Positions 1 through 9,073 of a DNA stretch of 64,000 bases are shown here, piece after piece; within the stretch, counting starts at the first letter, position 1; every line of letters starts with the position of its first letter. The position numbers and the translations under genes were made by a program. The notes under the pieces were generated by a model. It was not told the origin of the DNA, made no database searches, and saw nothing but the letters and a program-made list of their open reading frames with translations. The DNA is from an uncultured Collinsella sp. Lineage in GTDB: Bacteria; Actinomycetota; Coriobacteriia; Coriobacteriales; Coriobacteriaceae. The stretch lies in assembly GCA_958403385.1 (NCBI GenBank), contig CATXXC010000009.1:1-64000 (forward strand), read 5' to 3'.

Positions 1-1005
1 CCTCCCGTCTCCTGCGCCCCTCCCGGAACTGTCCACATCAGTGTAGCCAATCCAGTCCGGGGCCTGGCCCCTGGCGAGGTCCTTCGGCCGCCCCGAGCAC
101 GTCAGGTAGTGCCACGCGGCCTCGACCAGCGCCTTTCTCAGGTGCTTGTTGCCCGCCTTGGTGATCGCGCCCCTGCGGTCGCTCTCCCCGCTGGAGTGCT
201 CGGAGGGCGTCAGACCGACCCACGCCGCGAACGAGCGGGCATTCCCGAACCTCGAGAACTCGCCGGCCTCGAACACGAGGTCGGCGGCGGACGCGGTGTC
301 TACGCCCTTGAGGCAGCGGAGGGAGTCGACCCTCTTCCTCCACCTGGGCTTGCGGGCCTCGGCCTCGACGAGCCCCTCGAGCCTCGCCTTCTCCTCCGCC
401 GCCCGCCTGACCGCGTCGACGTAGTAGGCGAGTACCTCCTCGTCGGCCCCCTCCGCGAACCTTATCGACTCGATCCAGGACCAGTGCGCCCGGGTCCAGT
501 TGCCCTTCCTGCGGCCGGTGGGCGTCCTCTCGTCGAAGGCGAGCCCGTGCCTGAGCAGGAACTTGGAGAGCCGCTGCTTCGCGCGCGAGAGGTCGTCCCT
601 CGCGTCCTCGAGCGCCCTGGTCAGGTCGCGGGCGGCCTCGCACTCGTCGTCGGGGACCCACACCTCGACGACGTTGCCGACCGACAGCATGCGGGCGAGG
701 AACTCGGCGTCGTTGCGGTCGTTCTTCCTGCGCCTGTCCGCGCTGGGCTTGATCATCTTCGAGACGGCGCCGACCACGCAGTCGACCCCGAGGCCGGAGA
801 GCCTCTTCTGCAGGTCGAACCCCGTGACCCCGGACTCTTACACGCACCTGGCCTTTGGGTCCACGGACCGCACCCACTCCGCGACGGCGCCGGCGTCGTA
901 GCCGAAGGTCGCGCAGCGCGCCTCCCCGGTCATGACGTCGAGGGAGACTGCCTTTATCGAGCGGGCGTGGACGTCGAGGCCGACGAAGGTGGTAGTATCG
1001 AGCAT
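1..1005 (-). pseudogene. IS110-family transposase, interrupted by an in-frame stop and cut by the window edge
   Basis: Translation from the ATG at 1005 (preceded by GGAAGGGG) begins with the RuvC-like signature FVGLDVHARSIKAVSLD, which holds the first catalytic Asp of the DEDD set. A TAA at 838-840 then ends the frame after about 55 codons. Reading on in the same frame gives uninterrupted IS110 protein to the window start: an ESGVTGFDLQKRL stretch, KNDRNDAEFLARM, and the C-terminal Transposase_20 region with SSGESDRRGAITKAGNKHL. The TAA lies where relatives usually have Tyr, so a single substitution probably inactivated the gene. IS110 enzymes are RNA-guided recombinases. The C-terminus and right end lie outside the window. 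A longer ORF in another frame is an Arg/Pro-rich shadow. Confidence 0.88.
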
Positions 1006-1036
1006 GGGAGCCCCTTCCATGAATGCGGCGTGGCCG

Positions 1037-1080
1037 CCGCGGCTGAATTAGACACTCACCATTGTCGGCCTAATCCGCGG
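1037..1080 (-). other. Structured non-coding segment upstream of the IS110 transposase (possible bridge-RNA region)
   Basis: CCGCGG...ATTAG at 1037-1051 pairs with CTAATCCGCGG at 1070-1080, giving an interrupted 11-bp stem directly upstream of the transposase start. In the IS110 group the non-coding end upstream of the recombinase encodes the bridge RNA, so a folded segment here fits. The RNA boundaries and guide loops cannot be assigned by eye, and the element's outer end was not found. Confidence 0.35.
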
Positions 1081-1178
1081 TCTTTCATGCAGCAGGGGCT
1101 CTCAATGTTTTTATGTCCTGCTCATATCGTCTCTGCCGGCAGCTTGGAACAGTCCTTAAAGCCCGCATCAATCAACTG

Positions 1179-1350
1179 CGGAAAGCGCATCCCAGAATGA
1201 GCGTCCAACATGGGACATGGTTTCCCTTGAGGGCCTCAACCGGAAAATGCATCCCGGAATGTTGCCGGAAAGTGGAACGTAGTTTCCCAAACAGGCCGTG
1301 CGCGGAAAGTGCATCCCGCTATCGAACTTCAAAGCGGGATGCATTTTCCG
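1179..1350. repeat. Degenerate direct repeats (period about 61-62 bp) ending in a hairpin
   Basis: The motif CGGAAARYGCATCCC occurs at 1179, 1241 and 1302. An inverted copy, AGCGGGATGCATTTTCCG, lies at 1333-1350 and pairs with the third unit across a 13-nt loop with one mismatch. Between units there are related GTTTCCC stretches. This is a direct-repeat string closed by a hairpin made of the same unit, the layout also seen at 46.5, 47.9 and 52.3 kb with a different sequence. I see no coding potential in 1021-1403. Confidence 0.6.
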
Positions 1351-1403
1351 TGCCAGCAGTTCCGGGCAGCCAGAGACCACTCATTTAAGTCTGTCCCCAA
1401 CGA

Positions 1404-2438
1404 CTAGTAGTAGGCCCACATGGCTTCGACTTCGTTAAGGACCTCTACGACGCCCCAGCGGCGGGCGCTGCGGCTGGCCGAGTTGGGATCGAAGACTCCA
1501 ATCTGGTCGGCGTCGTCAATACCGTAAAGCACGATGTAGTGTCCAACGCTGGTAAAGGTGCCCGGTCGAACGGCGGCGATGACGGGCGCTCCCGAACGCA
1601 GCGCCTGAGTCATCGAGTCGCGATCGTTATGGAGCTCCGTTCCGTTAAGTCCCAACTGCCACGCGCCGCTCGTCATAAACGACCATTCGGTTGCACCGGT
1701 GGGGGCGTAATTGCCCACCTCGGAAAGCGCGCACATATCGACGGGGGTCATATCGGTGCGTCCCGTCTTAAAGATATAGACCATGGTGAGGCACGTAGGC
1801 CCGCAGGCATTTTGGCGGATGGTGCCGCCGGCGTAAGGCAGCTCCGACCACGCAGGGTCGATCTGATAGATATGGGGCATCGTGCCGGCTTGCCATTGAG
1901 AGCGCGGGGTCGAAAAGGCGAAAGAATAACCGGGCGCGACGGGGGCCTTGAGCAGCTTGTCCTCGGCGGTGGGCTCGAGACCGGCCGACCCGTGGGACAT
2001 ACAGGAGCTCATAAGCACAAAGACCAGACAGGTAAGGATAGAGCACAGTGCGAGGCGAAGTCGACGAGCCGGCAGGGCGGTGGCATTCGCGTGCGATGTC
2101 GAGCGGTAGGGCTTGCCGTCGCGTCCGCCTTGGGGATGCGAAAAGAAGCGGTTGATATGGATGTTGGGCTGACGTGCGCCGTTGCGGCGCAGTTGCGGAA
2201 CCTCGGCCTGACGCTGTCGAGTGCGCGCGCCCAAGCGGCTATCTTGCTGCGCGCTTGTGCCCGTGCTCAGACGGCCACTCTGCCGTGTTCTGCTTGACTG
2301 CTGCCGAGACGAAGGTCTGGGTTGCTCTTGGAGGCGTTGCGGATTGCTGCTCGTGGCACTTCTGGGCGTAGGCGTGGTACGGCCAGCAAGGCGAACGCTT
2401 TGTCGCCGTTGATCACCGTCGTTGTATCCGTATGCCAT
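1404..2438 (-). CDS. Membrane-anchored C39-like cysteine peptidase
   Basis: The C-terminal ~150 residues carry a papain-like C39_2 pattern: the nucleophile Cys in NACGPTC, the His in VGHYIVLYG, and an Asp/Asn in FDPNS. Before it lies one hydrophobic segment (about residues 128-146) ending in LMSSC, after a ~125-residue N-terminus rich in Arg, Gln and Ser that is predicted cytoplasmic. The catalytic domain should therefore face outward, either as a type II membrane protein or, less likely, a lipoprotein. The start is supported by AAGGCGG upstream. C39-like domains cleave peptides or bacteriocin leaders, but no transporter or precursor peptide is adjacent, so the substrate is unknown. It is divergent from the APC transporter gene. 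Confidence 0.7.
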   Translation of the reverse strand: MAYGYNDGDQRRQSVRLAGRTTPTPRSATSSNPQRLQEQPRPSSRQQSSRTRQSGRLSTGTSAQQDSRLGARTRQRQAEVPQLRRNGARQPNIHINRFFSHPQGGRDGKPYRSTSHANATALPARRLRLALCSILTCLVFVLMSSCMSHGSAGLEPTAEDKLLKAPVAPGYSFAFSTPRSQWQAGTMPHIYQIDPAWSELPYAGGTIRQNACGPTCLTMVYIFKTGRTDMTPVDMCALSEVGNYAPTGATEWSFMTSGAWQLGLNGTELHNDRDSMTQALRSGAPVIAAVRPGTFTSVGHYIVLYGIDDADQIGVFDPNSASRSARRWGVVEVLNEVEAMWAYY

Positions 2439-2798
2439 TCGTACCGCCTTGTCTCATGTATAACCTGTCCATCCTACAAAAAAGATGTGCAACAAATGGG
2501 TCTGCGCGTCAAAAGCTCGGTAAACGGTACGAAAGGCGCAAAACACACGGCCTCAAAAACATCTCTATATGCGTCCGATGAGCGTACGCCCGTCGGGCGG
2601 GCGGCAACAATGAACGGCAAACCGTGCCGTTCGTCCCAAAAACGGCGCCGCTCGTTTTGCAGTTCTGCCTTCGGTCGAGCTGCAAGCGGAGCTGCTGCGC
2701 CAAGGCCGTATCTTAAAGCCACGAAATAAAAGAGCGCGGCAAAACAGACCGCGCAAGGGGTGACGTCAAGGGGCGTCAAAAAGGAAAGGAGGGGAACA
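2439..2798. other. Divergent intergenic region with no gene
   Basis: This segment separates the peptidase gene (minus) from the APC transporter (plus) and must hold both promoters. Visible structure is limited to a GAACGGCA/TGCCGTTC hairpin at about 2612-2632 and a GCGCGG/CCGCGC hairpin near 2732-2753, just before the transporter's ribosome binding site. No convincing ORF or operator was found. Confidence 0.5.
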
Positions 2799-4250
2799 AT
2801 GGCGGACAAGAACGCAGAAGTTGCAGTCGAAGGTAACGGCGGCATGAAGAAAACGCTTTCGCTCTGGAACTTCTTCACCATCGGTTTCGGTGCCATCATC
2901 GGAACTGGCTGGGTTCTGCAGGTCGGCGACTGGATGGTCGTGGGCGGCGGTCCCGTTCCCGCTATGATCGCATTCCTCTTGGGTGCAATCTTCCTCGTGC
3001 CCGTCGGAGCTGTTTTCGGTGAGCTCACGGCTGCTATCCCCATCTCGGGCGGCATCGTCGAGTATGTCGATCGTAGCTTTGGCCGTACGCTGAGCTACAT
3101 CACCGGATGGCTTTTGGCCCTGGGCAACGGCATCCTGTGCCCGTGGGAGGCAATCGCTATCTCGACCCTCGTGTCCGAGATGTTCGGCAGCCTGCCCGGT
3201 CTTGAGTGGCTGCGCGCCGTCAAGCTCTACACCATCCTGGGCGCCGACGTTTACCTGTTCCCGACGCTGATCGCGCTCGGCTTTGCAGCCTACGTCATCT
3301 TCCTCAACTTCCGCGGTGCCAGCTCGGCCGCCAAGCTTCAGGCCTTCCTGACCAAGGCTCTGCTCTGCGGCATGCTGCTCGCCATGGGCGTCTCGCTGTT
3401 CACCGGCTCGCCGGACAACGCCATGCCCGTGTTCTCCCAGGTCGCCGGCGCTGGCGGCGGCAAGGCCGCTACCGAGAGCTCCAGCCTGTTTGCCGGCATC
3501 GTGTCGGTCCTGGTTCTGACCCCGTTCTTCTACGCCGGCTTCGACACCATTCCTCAGCAGGCTGAGGAAGCAGCCGAGGGCCTCAACTGGAACAAGTTCG
3601 GCAAGATCATCTCCTTGGCTCTGCTGGCCGCCGGCGGCTTCTACATGGTCTGCATCTACTCGTTCGGCACCATCCTCGACTGGCATGAGTTTGTTAAGAG
3701 CCCGGTTCCCGCGCTCGCCTGCCTCAAGGGCATCAACATGCTCCTGTACCTGGCCATGCTCGTCATCGCCACGCTTGGACCCATGGGCCCGATGAATTCC
3801 TTCTACGGCGCCACGAGCCGCATCATGCTCGCCATGGGCCGCAAGGGCCAGCTGCCCGAGCAGTTCGCCGAGGTCGACCCCAAGTCCGGCGCTCCCAAGC
3901 TCGCCTGCGTCGTTCTGGGCGCCATCACCGTCGTCGGTCCGTTCCTGGGCAAGAACATGCTCATCCCTCTGACCAACGTGTCGGCTCTCGCCTTCATCTT
4001 CTCCTGCGGCATGGTCGCCCTCGCTTGCCTGCGCATGCGCTTCACCGAGCCCGACCTGCCTCGTCCCTACGAGGTGCCCGGCGGCAAGTTTGGCATCGGC
4101 CTCGCTATCGCTGCCTGCGCCATCATCATCGGCCTGCTCGTGATTCCGTTCTCTCCCGCCTCCCTCAACATGGTGGAGTGGAGCATCGTGATCGGCTGGC
4201 TGGCCGTCGGCCTGGCTCTCATGGCCTTCACCAATTCCCGCAAAAAGTAA
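2799..4250 (+). CDS. APC-superfamily amino acid/amine permease
   Basis: This is a 483-residue polytopic membrane protein with about 12 hydrophobic segments. The APC N-terminal signature is clear: SLWNFFTIGFGAIIGTGWV forms the broken first helix that binds the substrate backbone. The ATG at 2799 is chosen over an in-frame GTG at 2760 because AGGAAAGGAGGGG lies just before it. The amidohydrolase gene follows about 130 nt downstream with only a small hairpin between, so the pair probably imports and hydrolyses one substrate. The gene uses TCC, GTC, ATC and CGT codons heavily, in the manner of well-expressed genes. Substrate specificity is not readable from the sequence. Confidence 0.85.
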   Translation: MADKNAEVAVEGNGGMKKTLSLWNFFTIGFGAIIGTGWVLQVGDWMVVGGGPVPAMIAFLLGAIFLVPVGAVFGELTAAIPISGGIVEYVDRSFGRTLSYITGWLLALGNGILCPWEAIAISTLVSEMFGSLPGLEWLRAVKLYTILGADVYLFPTLIALGFAAYVIFLNFRGASSAAKLQAFLTKALLCGMLLAMGVSLFTGSPDNAMPVFSQVAGAGGGKAATESSSLFAGIVSVLVLTPFFYAGFDTIPQQAEEAAEGLNWNKFGKIISLALLAAGGFYMVCIYSFGTILDWHEFVKSPVPALACLKGINMLLYLAMLVIATLGPMGPMNSFYGATSRIMLAMGRKGQLPEQFAEVDPKSGAPKLACVVLGAITVVGPFLGKNMLIPLTNVSALAFIFSCGMVALACLRMRFTEPDLPRPYEVPGGKFGIGLAIAACAIIIGLLVIPFSPASLNMVEWSIVIGWLAVGLALMAFTNSRKK

Positions 4251-4270
4251 CGCCGAGCCGGGGCGGATCA

Positions 4271-4299
4271 GGTGCGCGGGACCCTCTCTTCCGCGCACC
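4271..4299 (+). other. Intercistronic hairpin between permease and amidohydrolase
   Basis: GGTGCGCGG and CCGCGCACC form a perfect 9-bp stem with an 11-nt loop and no following T-tract. It could stabilise the upstream message or act as a weak attenuator within the operon. Confidence 0.5.
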
Positions 4300-4381
4300 G
4301 AACCCGGCACCACTTGGGTAGCTTTGTGAGGCCTTAACCCAACGCGGCCTCGCCCACTATATGGATCCATAAGGAGGAACC

Positions 4382-5659
4382 ATGTCCACTAAGTATGCAA
4401 TCGTTGGCGGCAAGCTCATCGACGGTACCGGTGCCGGGCCGGTCGAGAACTCCCTCGTTCTCGTCGACGACAACGGCAAGATCGAGTACGCCGGCGCCAT
4501 GCAGGACCTTCCCGAGGGCGTTGAGGTCATCGACGCCGCCGGCAAGACCGTCCTTCCCGGCCTGATCGACACCCACCTGCACTTCTCGGGCAACTTGACC
4601 GACGATGACACCGACTGGGTCATGCAGCCGCTCCTCGAGAAGCAGGCCGTCGCCGTCAAGCAGGCCTACGACTGCCTCACCCACGGCCTCACCACCGTCT
4701 GCGAGATCGGCCGCTTTGGTATCCAGATCCGTGACTGCATCGACAAGGGCGTCTTCAAGGGCCCGCGCGTTCTGGCCACCGGCCTTGGCTTCTGCCGCGT
4801 TGCCGGCCACGGCGACTCCCACCACTGCAGCCAGGAGCTCAACAAGGAATCGCACCCCTGGGGCGATCAGGTCGACGGTCCTTGGGATCTGCGCAAGGCC
4901 GTCCGCCGTCGCCTGCGTGAGAACCCCGATGCCATCAAGATCTGGGCTACCGGTGGCGGCATCTGGCGCTGGGACTCCGGCCGCGACCAGCACTACTGCT
5001 CCGAGGAGATCCAGGCCGTGGTCGAAGAGGCAAAGATGGTCGGCATCCCCGTGTGGAGCCACTGCTACAACAACCACGCCGCTGCCTACGATTCCGTTCG
5101 CTTTGGCTGCGAGCAGCTGATTCACGGCTTCGATATCGATGAGCGCACCATGGACCTCATGGCCGAGCAGGGCACCTTCTTCACTCCGACGATCGCCTTC
5201 CTGCCCACCTGGTACGCCACCTATCCGCCCGTCTACGTCCCCGAGCTGCACGACAAGTACGAGGGCACCCTGGTCGAGAAGGAGCTGCAGCGCAACTACG
5301 ACTGCCTGCGCGAGGCCAAGAAGCGCGGCGTCGTCATGACGATCGGCTCCGACTCCTTCTCCTTCGTCACCCCGTACGGCACCTGCTCCATCGAGGAGAT
5401 GTACGAGTTCGTCGACAAGATCGGCTTCACCCCGGTCGAGACCATCACCTGCGCTACCCTCAACGGTGCCAAGATGTGCCACATCGAGGACGAGACCGGT
5501 TCCATCGAGGCCGGCAAGTGCGCCGACCTGCTGGTCGTCAACGGTGACGTCGCTGCCGATATCCACGTGCTCAACACCGACAACATGGATGTCATCATGA
5601 AGGACGGCTGGATCGTCGAGGCTGGCACCTTTGGCGAGGCCAACAAATACAGCGCCTAA
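4382..5659 (+). CDS. Metal-dependent amidohydrolase (imidazolonepropionase/Xaa-Pro-dipeptidase-like)
   Basis: This is a 425-residue cyclic amidohydrolase. The metal ligands are visible: HxH at His65/His67 in DTHLHF, the likely carboxylated Lys186 in IKIWATGGG, His227, His248, and Asp324 in IGSDSFSF. The Lys within IKxxATGG is typical of the binuclear subgroup that hydrolyses N-acyl or dipeptide-like substrates such as Xaa-Arg or Xaa-Pro. There is no signal peptide, so the enzyme is cytoplasmic. An AAGGAGG site precedes the ATG. It pairs with the APC permease, suggesting an imported amide, imide or dipeptide as substrate. Exact chemistry is uncertain. Confidence 0.82.
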   Translation: MSTKYAIVGGKLIDGTGAGPVENSLVLVDDNGKIEYAGAMQDLPEGVEVIDAAGKTVLPGLIDTHLHFSGNLTDDDTDWVMQPLLEKQAVAVKQAYDCLTHGLTTVCEIGRFGIQIRDCIDKGVFKGPRVLATGLGFCRVAGHGDSHHCSQELNKESHPWGDQVDGPWDLRKAVRRRLRENPDAIKIWATGGGIWRWDSGRDQHYCSEEIQAVVEEAKMVGIPVWSHCYNNHAAAYDSVRFGCEQLIHGFDIDERTMDLMAEQGTFFTPTIAFLPTWYATYPPVYVPELHDKYEGTLVEKELQRNYDCLREAKKRGVVMTIGSDSFSFVTPYGTCSIEEMYEFVDKIGFTPVETITCATLNGAKMCHIEDETGSIEAGKCADLLVVNGDVAADIHVLNTDNMDVIMKDGWIVEAGTFGEANKYSA

Positions 5660-5717
5660 GATACCGTTTGTCGATGGCTGGATGTAAAACACAGTTTTTG
5701 ATTGCATAATGCAATGG

Positions 5718-5744
5718 AGAGGGTCGCTTGCGGCCCTCTTTATT
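5718..5744 (+). terminator. Rho-independent terminator of the permease-amidohydrolase operon
   Basis: AGAGGGTC and GGCCCTCT form an 8-bp stem with one G-T pair, followed by TTTATT. It lies between the amidohydrolase stop and the start chosen for the next gene, which supports that start. Confidence 0.7.
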
Positions 5745-5770
5745 GCTATGGGTGCTACGGACAAAAGGGG

Positions 5771-7162
5771 ATGACGGTGGATTTAAACAGGCTGATTCTG
5801 GGCAAGAGCTACAACTCTACCAAGGTCTTTCGTACGGCCCAGCATGTGGTCCAGGCCATCCTGCTCGGTATTGTCGTTCCGCTGCTTATCCTGCTGCTCA
5901 TCTGGGATCTAACCGATAATCCCAATCCCGTTCCGGCCGTTGTCGTCATTGCCGGCTTGGTCATGCTGTGCTTCTTCTTCTCGTACGTCTTTGTCGTTCC
6001 CGACGACCTCACATCGAGCGCAACCGACCGCACGCTCGCCATCGCTTCAAAAATATTCGCCTACACGTCGCGCGGCCTTACGCCCGAAGCTGCCCTGGGC
6101 GCCTCTAAGATCATCCTGTCCGAAACTATCGCCTCTGCCATCTGCTTTACCGACGGCAAGCAGGTGTTGGCAAGCTGGGGCGAGGACTCGGCAAAATGCC
6201 CCGCGGGCACCCCGGTGGTGCTGCGGACTACGCTCAACGTGATCAACAGCGGTGAGCAAAGCGTGTTCTCGCGCGATGCCTCGACCGAGACAGGTGGCTA
6301 CTTTCCGCGCCTGCGCGCCGGTATTGTCGCACCGCTTACCGTGCGCGGGCATTGCGTGGGCACGCTCGAGTTGTATTATCCCCGTCTGAGCAGCATCGAT
6401 ATGCGCCAGACGGCGCTTGCCTCGGGCTTTGCCGACCTCATTTCCACGCAGCTTGCGAGCTTTGAGCTCGAGCGCCAGGACGAGCTTACGGCCCGCGTGG
6501 AGCTGCGCGCCTTGCAATCGCAGGTCGATCCTCATTTTCTGTTTAACACCATCAGCACCATCGTGTCGCTCGTACGTACCGAGCCGGACAAGGCCAGGTC
6601 GCTGCTGATCGACTTTTCCAATTACTACCGTCAGACGCTTTCTGATTCCGATACCCTCACAACGCTCGAGCACGAGGTGGAACAGGGCACTCGCTATATC
6701 AATCTTATGCAGGCTCGTTATGGCGACGGCCGTCTGCGCGTCTCGGTCGATATCGACTTTGAGGTGCGCGATTGCATGGTGCCGCCGTTTATCTTGCAGC
6801 CGTTGCTCGAAAACTGCATCAAGCACGCGCAGCGCGAGACCGAGCCGCTTTCTATTCATGTTAGGGCTTTCGAGACCGATGACGGTTTGGAGATCATCGT
6901 CGAGGACGACGGCATCGGTATGAGCGAAGAAGTCTGCGCGCATCTGTTTGAGCAACATCGCCTGGAGGAGCCCGAGAGCATTACCGCCGACGGCTCCGTC
7001 AAGCGAGGTTGCGGCCTGGCGCTCTTCAACGTGCTTCAGCGCATCCATTTCTTTTACGGAGAAGATTCCGGCATGCGCGTGAAGTCCCAGGAGGGCGTGG
7101 GAACGCAGGTCATCGTCGAGCTGAACGGCGAGTCGCATGAGCCGGCGCCGTTGACGGCGTAG
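5771..7162 (+). CDS. LytS-type sensor histidine kinase (first pair)
   Basis: This is a 463-residue kinase. Two N-terminal membrane helices (about 26-45 and 55-76) are followed by a GAF-like sensor region (about 85-235). The His_kinase domain has the phospho-acceptor His255 in QVDPHFLFN, and the HATPase domain shows the N box (QPLLENCIKHA), EDDGIGM and GCGLALFN. LytS kinases sense envelope or metabolite signals and phosphorylate LytTR regulators. The partner regulator begins 38 nt downstream. Start choice: ATG at 5771, or GTG at 5777, which has better spacing to AAAAGGGG. An upstream in-frame TTG is rejected because a terminator lies inside that extension. The signal is unknown. Confidence 0.88.
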   Translation: MTVDLNRLILGKSYNSTKVFRTAQHVVQAILLGIVVPLLILLLIWDLTDNPNPVPAVVVIAGLVMLCFFFSYVFVVPDDLTSSATDRTLAIASKIFAYTSRGLTPEAALGASKIILSETIASAICFTDGKQVLASWGEDSAKCPAGTPVVLRTTLNVINSGEQSVFSRDASTETGGYFPRLRAGIVAPLTVRGHCVGTLELYYPRLSSIDMRQTALASGFADLISTQLASFELERQDELTARVELRALQSQVDPHFLFNTISTIVSLVRTEPDKARSLLIDFSNYYRQTLSDSDTLTTLEHEVEQGTRYINLMQARYGDGRLRVSVDIDFEVRDCMVPPFILQPLLENCIKHAQRETEPLSIHVRAFETDDGLEIIVEDDGIGMSEEVCAHLFEQHRLEEPESITADGSVKRGCGLALFNVLQRIHFFYGEDSGMRVKSQEGVGTQVIVELNGESHEPAPLTA

Positions 7163-7200
7163 CACGCGGTTGGATTGAGAGAAAAAGAGGGGAAGCACAT

Positions 7201-7935
7201 ATGTCCGAAGGCTGGAACATCTTGGTGGTTGATGACGAACCTCCCATTAGGGCTGAGCTACGCTATCTGTTGGAAAAGGATACGCGTGTGGGCCAGATTG
7301 CCGAGGCGGGCAATGTCACCGAGGCCGTGGAGTCGATTCTCTCGAACAAGCCCAACGTGTTGTTTTTGGACATCACGATGCCCGGCCGCTCGGGAATTGA
7401 GCTTGCCGAGACGCTGCAGAACCTAAAGACGCCGCCGGTGGTTGTGTTTGTGACGGCGTTTGCCGAGTTTGCCGCCGATGCGTATAACCTCGATGCGGTC
7501 GACTATGTCGTCAAGCCGGTCGAGGACGCACGCCTGTCAAAGGCACTCGACAAGATCGAGGCAGCCTTGGGTGCCCGTCGTGTTATCCACGCTCCGCGCC
7601 AGCCTTTGCGTCTGACGGTGGACCGCGGGGGCAAAAAGGTGTTCATTCCCGCCGCAGACGTCTGCTACTTTGAGGCGCGCGCCGATTTTTGCAACGCCAT
7701 CTGCGCCGAGGGAACGTACCTGATCAATGAGTCGATCTCTTCGCTCGAGCGTCGCTTGGTCTCCGAGGGCTTTATTCGCGTTCATCGCAGCTATCTGGTC
7801 AATTTGGAAGACGTGCACAATGTCGAGATCGGTTCCACGGGTCTTATGGAGCTCAGACTCGATCGCGTAACCTCGACGGTGCCCGTGTCCCGCCGTCGCG
7901 CTGCCGAGGTTAAAGCACACTTGGGGCTTGCGTAG
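7201..7935 (+). CDS. LytTR-family response regulator (first pair)
   Basis: The receiver domain covers residues 1-125, with the acidic pair D11/D12, phospho-acceptor Asp57 in FLDITMPG, and Lys105 in VVKPVED. A LytTR DNA-binding domain fills about residues 140-240, with the FIRVHRSYLVN core typical of AgrA/LytR relatives. AAGAGGGG precedes the ATG. It forms an operon with the LytS kinase just upstream and should be its phosphorylation target. It is clearly paralogous to the regulator at 13.1 kb. LytTR proteins bind paired 9-10 bp direct repeats, but no such site could be identified by eye. Confidence 0.92.
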   Translation: MSEGWNILVVDDEPPIRAELRYLLEKDTRVGQIAEAGNVTEAVESILSNKPNVLFLDITMPGRSGIELAETLQNLKTPPVVVFVTAFAEFAADAYNLDAVDYVVKPVEDARLSKALDKIEAALGARRVIHAPRQPLRLTVDRGGKKVFIPAADVCYFEARADFCNAICAEGTYLINESISSLERRLVSEGFIRVHRSYLVNLEDVHNVEIGSTGLMELRLDRVTSTVPVSRRRAAEVKAHLGLA

Positions 7936-8027
7936 ACGGTCTGCGTGCCGTCGTTTACCATCGCAGGTTTGGCATGGGCGCGCGGTGGGCATAATGGGTG
8001 GCATCGAATGAAATCGAAAGGATCATT

Positions 8028-8972
8028 ATGCCCGCGCTTATCACCCATCATCTGTTTGGCGAGGAAAGCATCGACCGTCTTCCGCAGGGCGTCATCACGT
8101 CCGATGAAGAGCGCATTGCCTTTATCTTGGGCAACCAAGGCCCCGACCCGTTTTTCTTTCACATTCTGACACCGCGTGTTTCCGACTGCACGCTGCTGGC
8201 GCAGGTCATGCATCGGTCGCGCATGTCTCGCCAGTTCGCGTGCCTGCGCGACGGCGTGTCGCATCTGCTGCCGCGCGACGCCAGCTTGGGTCGCGCCTTT
8301 GCGCTGGGCCTGCTGTCTCATTACGTGCTCGACCGCAACGCCCACCCCTTTGTCTATGAGCAGCAGTTTGGCATCGTGGAATCCGACTCAGAGCTTGAGG
8401 ATTCGAGCAGTCAGGTCCATGCCGTGATCGAGAGCGACCTGGATGTACTGATGCTGCAGCTTAAACGCGATGGCGCTACGGTCGACGATTACCCGCCGGC
8501 GGGCGAGATCGTCACCACCGATCGCATCAATCGCGTGGCCGGCGTGCTGATGAGCTATGTTGCCGGACGCGTGTATGGCATTGACATTCCGGCGGGGGAG
8601 TACGGTGCTGCCGTTGCCAATATGCAGCGACTTTACCGCGCGATTGAGCCGGCCGGCTCCGCAAAGACGCGCGCGATCTCGCTGGTTGAGGGCTTGGTGC
8701 ACGACTACTCGCTGCTCGACGGCCTTGCCCATCGCGTGACGACGGAGCTGCCCGAGCGCACCGGTAACCTGGGCCATCTGACATGGAAGAATCCCTTTAC
8801 CGACGAGGTCTCGAACGAGAGTTTCCCCGAGGTCTTTGATCGCGCGCTGGTCGATTACGAGTGCACGGTCGCACGTTTTATCGAGACCGGTGACATGGAT
8901 GCCGTGACCAGTCACGTCAACTACAGCGGTCGCGTGCTCAATGCCGATGAGGAGTTCGACCGCGAGGAATAG
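8028..8972 (+). CDS. Zinc-dependent phospholipase C-like protein
   Basis: This 314-residue protein begins MPALITHHLFGEE and shows the His/Asp-rich pattern of the zinc-dependent phospholipase C family: H7/H8, Asp40 in GPDPFFF, and His98/Asp102/His106 in LLSHYVLDRNAHPF. The ATG at 8028 is chosen because AAAGGA precedes it; a GTG 30 nt earlier has no ribosome site. There is no signal peptide, unlike secreted alpha-toxin-type enzymes, so a cytoplasmic hydrolase of unknown substrate is more likely than a toxin. A TTGGCA/CATAAT pair near 7965-7996 is a possible promoter, which would make the gene separate from the two-component pair. Confidence 0.72.
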   Translation: MPALITHHLFGEESIDRLPQGVITSDEERIAFILGNQGPDPFFFHILTPRVSDCTLLAQVMHRSRMSRQFACLRDGVSHLLPRDASLGRAFALGLLSHYVLDRNAHPFVYEQQFGIVESDSELEDSSSQVHAVIESDLDVLMLQLKRDGATVDDYPPAGEIVTTDRINRVAGVLMSYVAGRVYGIDIPAGEYGAAVANMQRLYRAIEPAGSAKTRAISLVEGLVHDYSLLDGLAHRVTTELPERTGNLGHLTWKNPFTDEVSNESFPEVFDRALVDYECTVARFIETGDMDAVTSHVNYSGRVLNADEEFDREE

Positions 8973-9073
8973 GGCTCGTGCGTGCCCCTTTGCCGAATCC
9001 TTACCGGCGGTTCTGGACAATTGGGGTACGATGAGCTAACTGCATATCGGGCGAATACGAAGGGTCCCTGTCC

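Noticed and set aside
38..877. A 279-codon open frame in the IS110 region
   Set aside because: It is Arg/Gly/Pro-rich with no domain, while the adjacent frame carries clear IS110 motifs.
2766..4370. A 534-codon open frame on the minus strand
   Set aside because: It is antisense to the APC permease and strongly hydrophilic (Gly, Glu, Asp, His), a mirror of hydrophobic codons.
8028..8972. Secreted alpha-toxin-like phospholipase
   Set aside because: The metal-binding pattern fits the family, but no signal peptide or membrane-binding C2-like domain is present.
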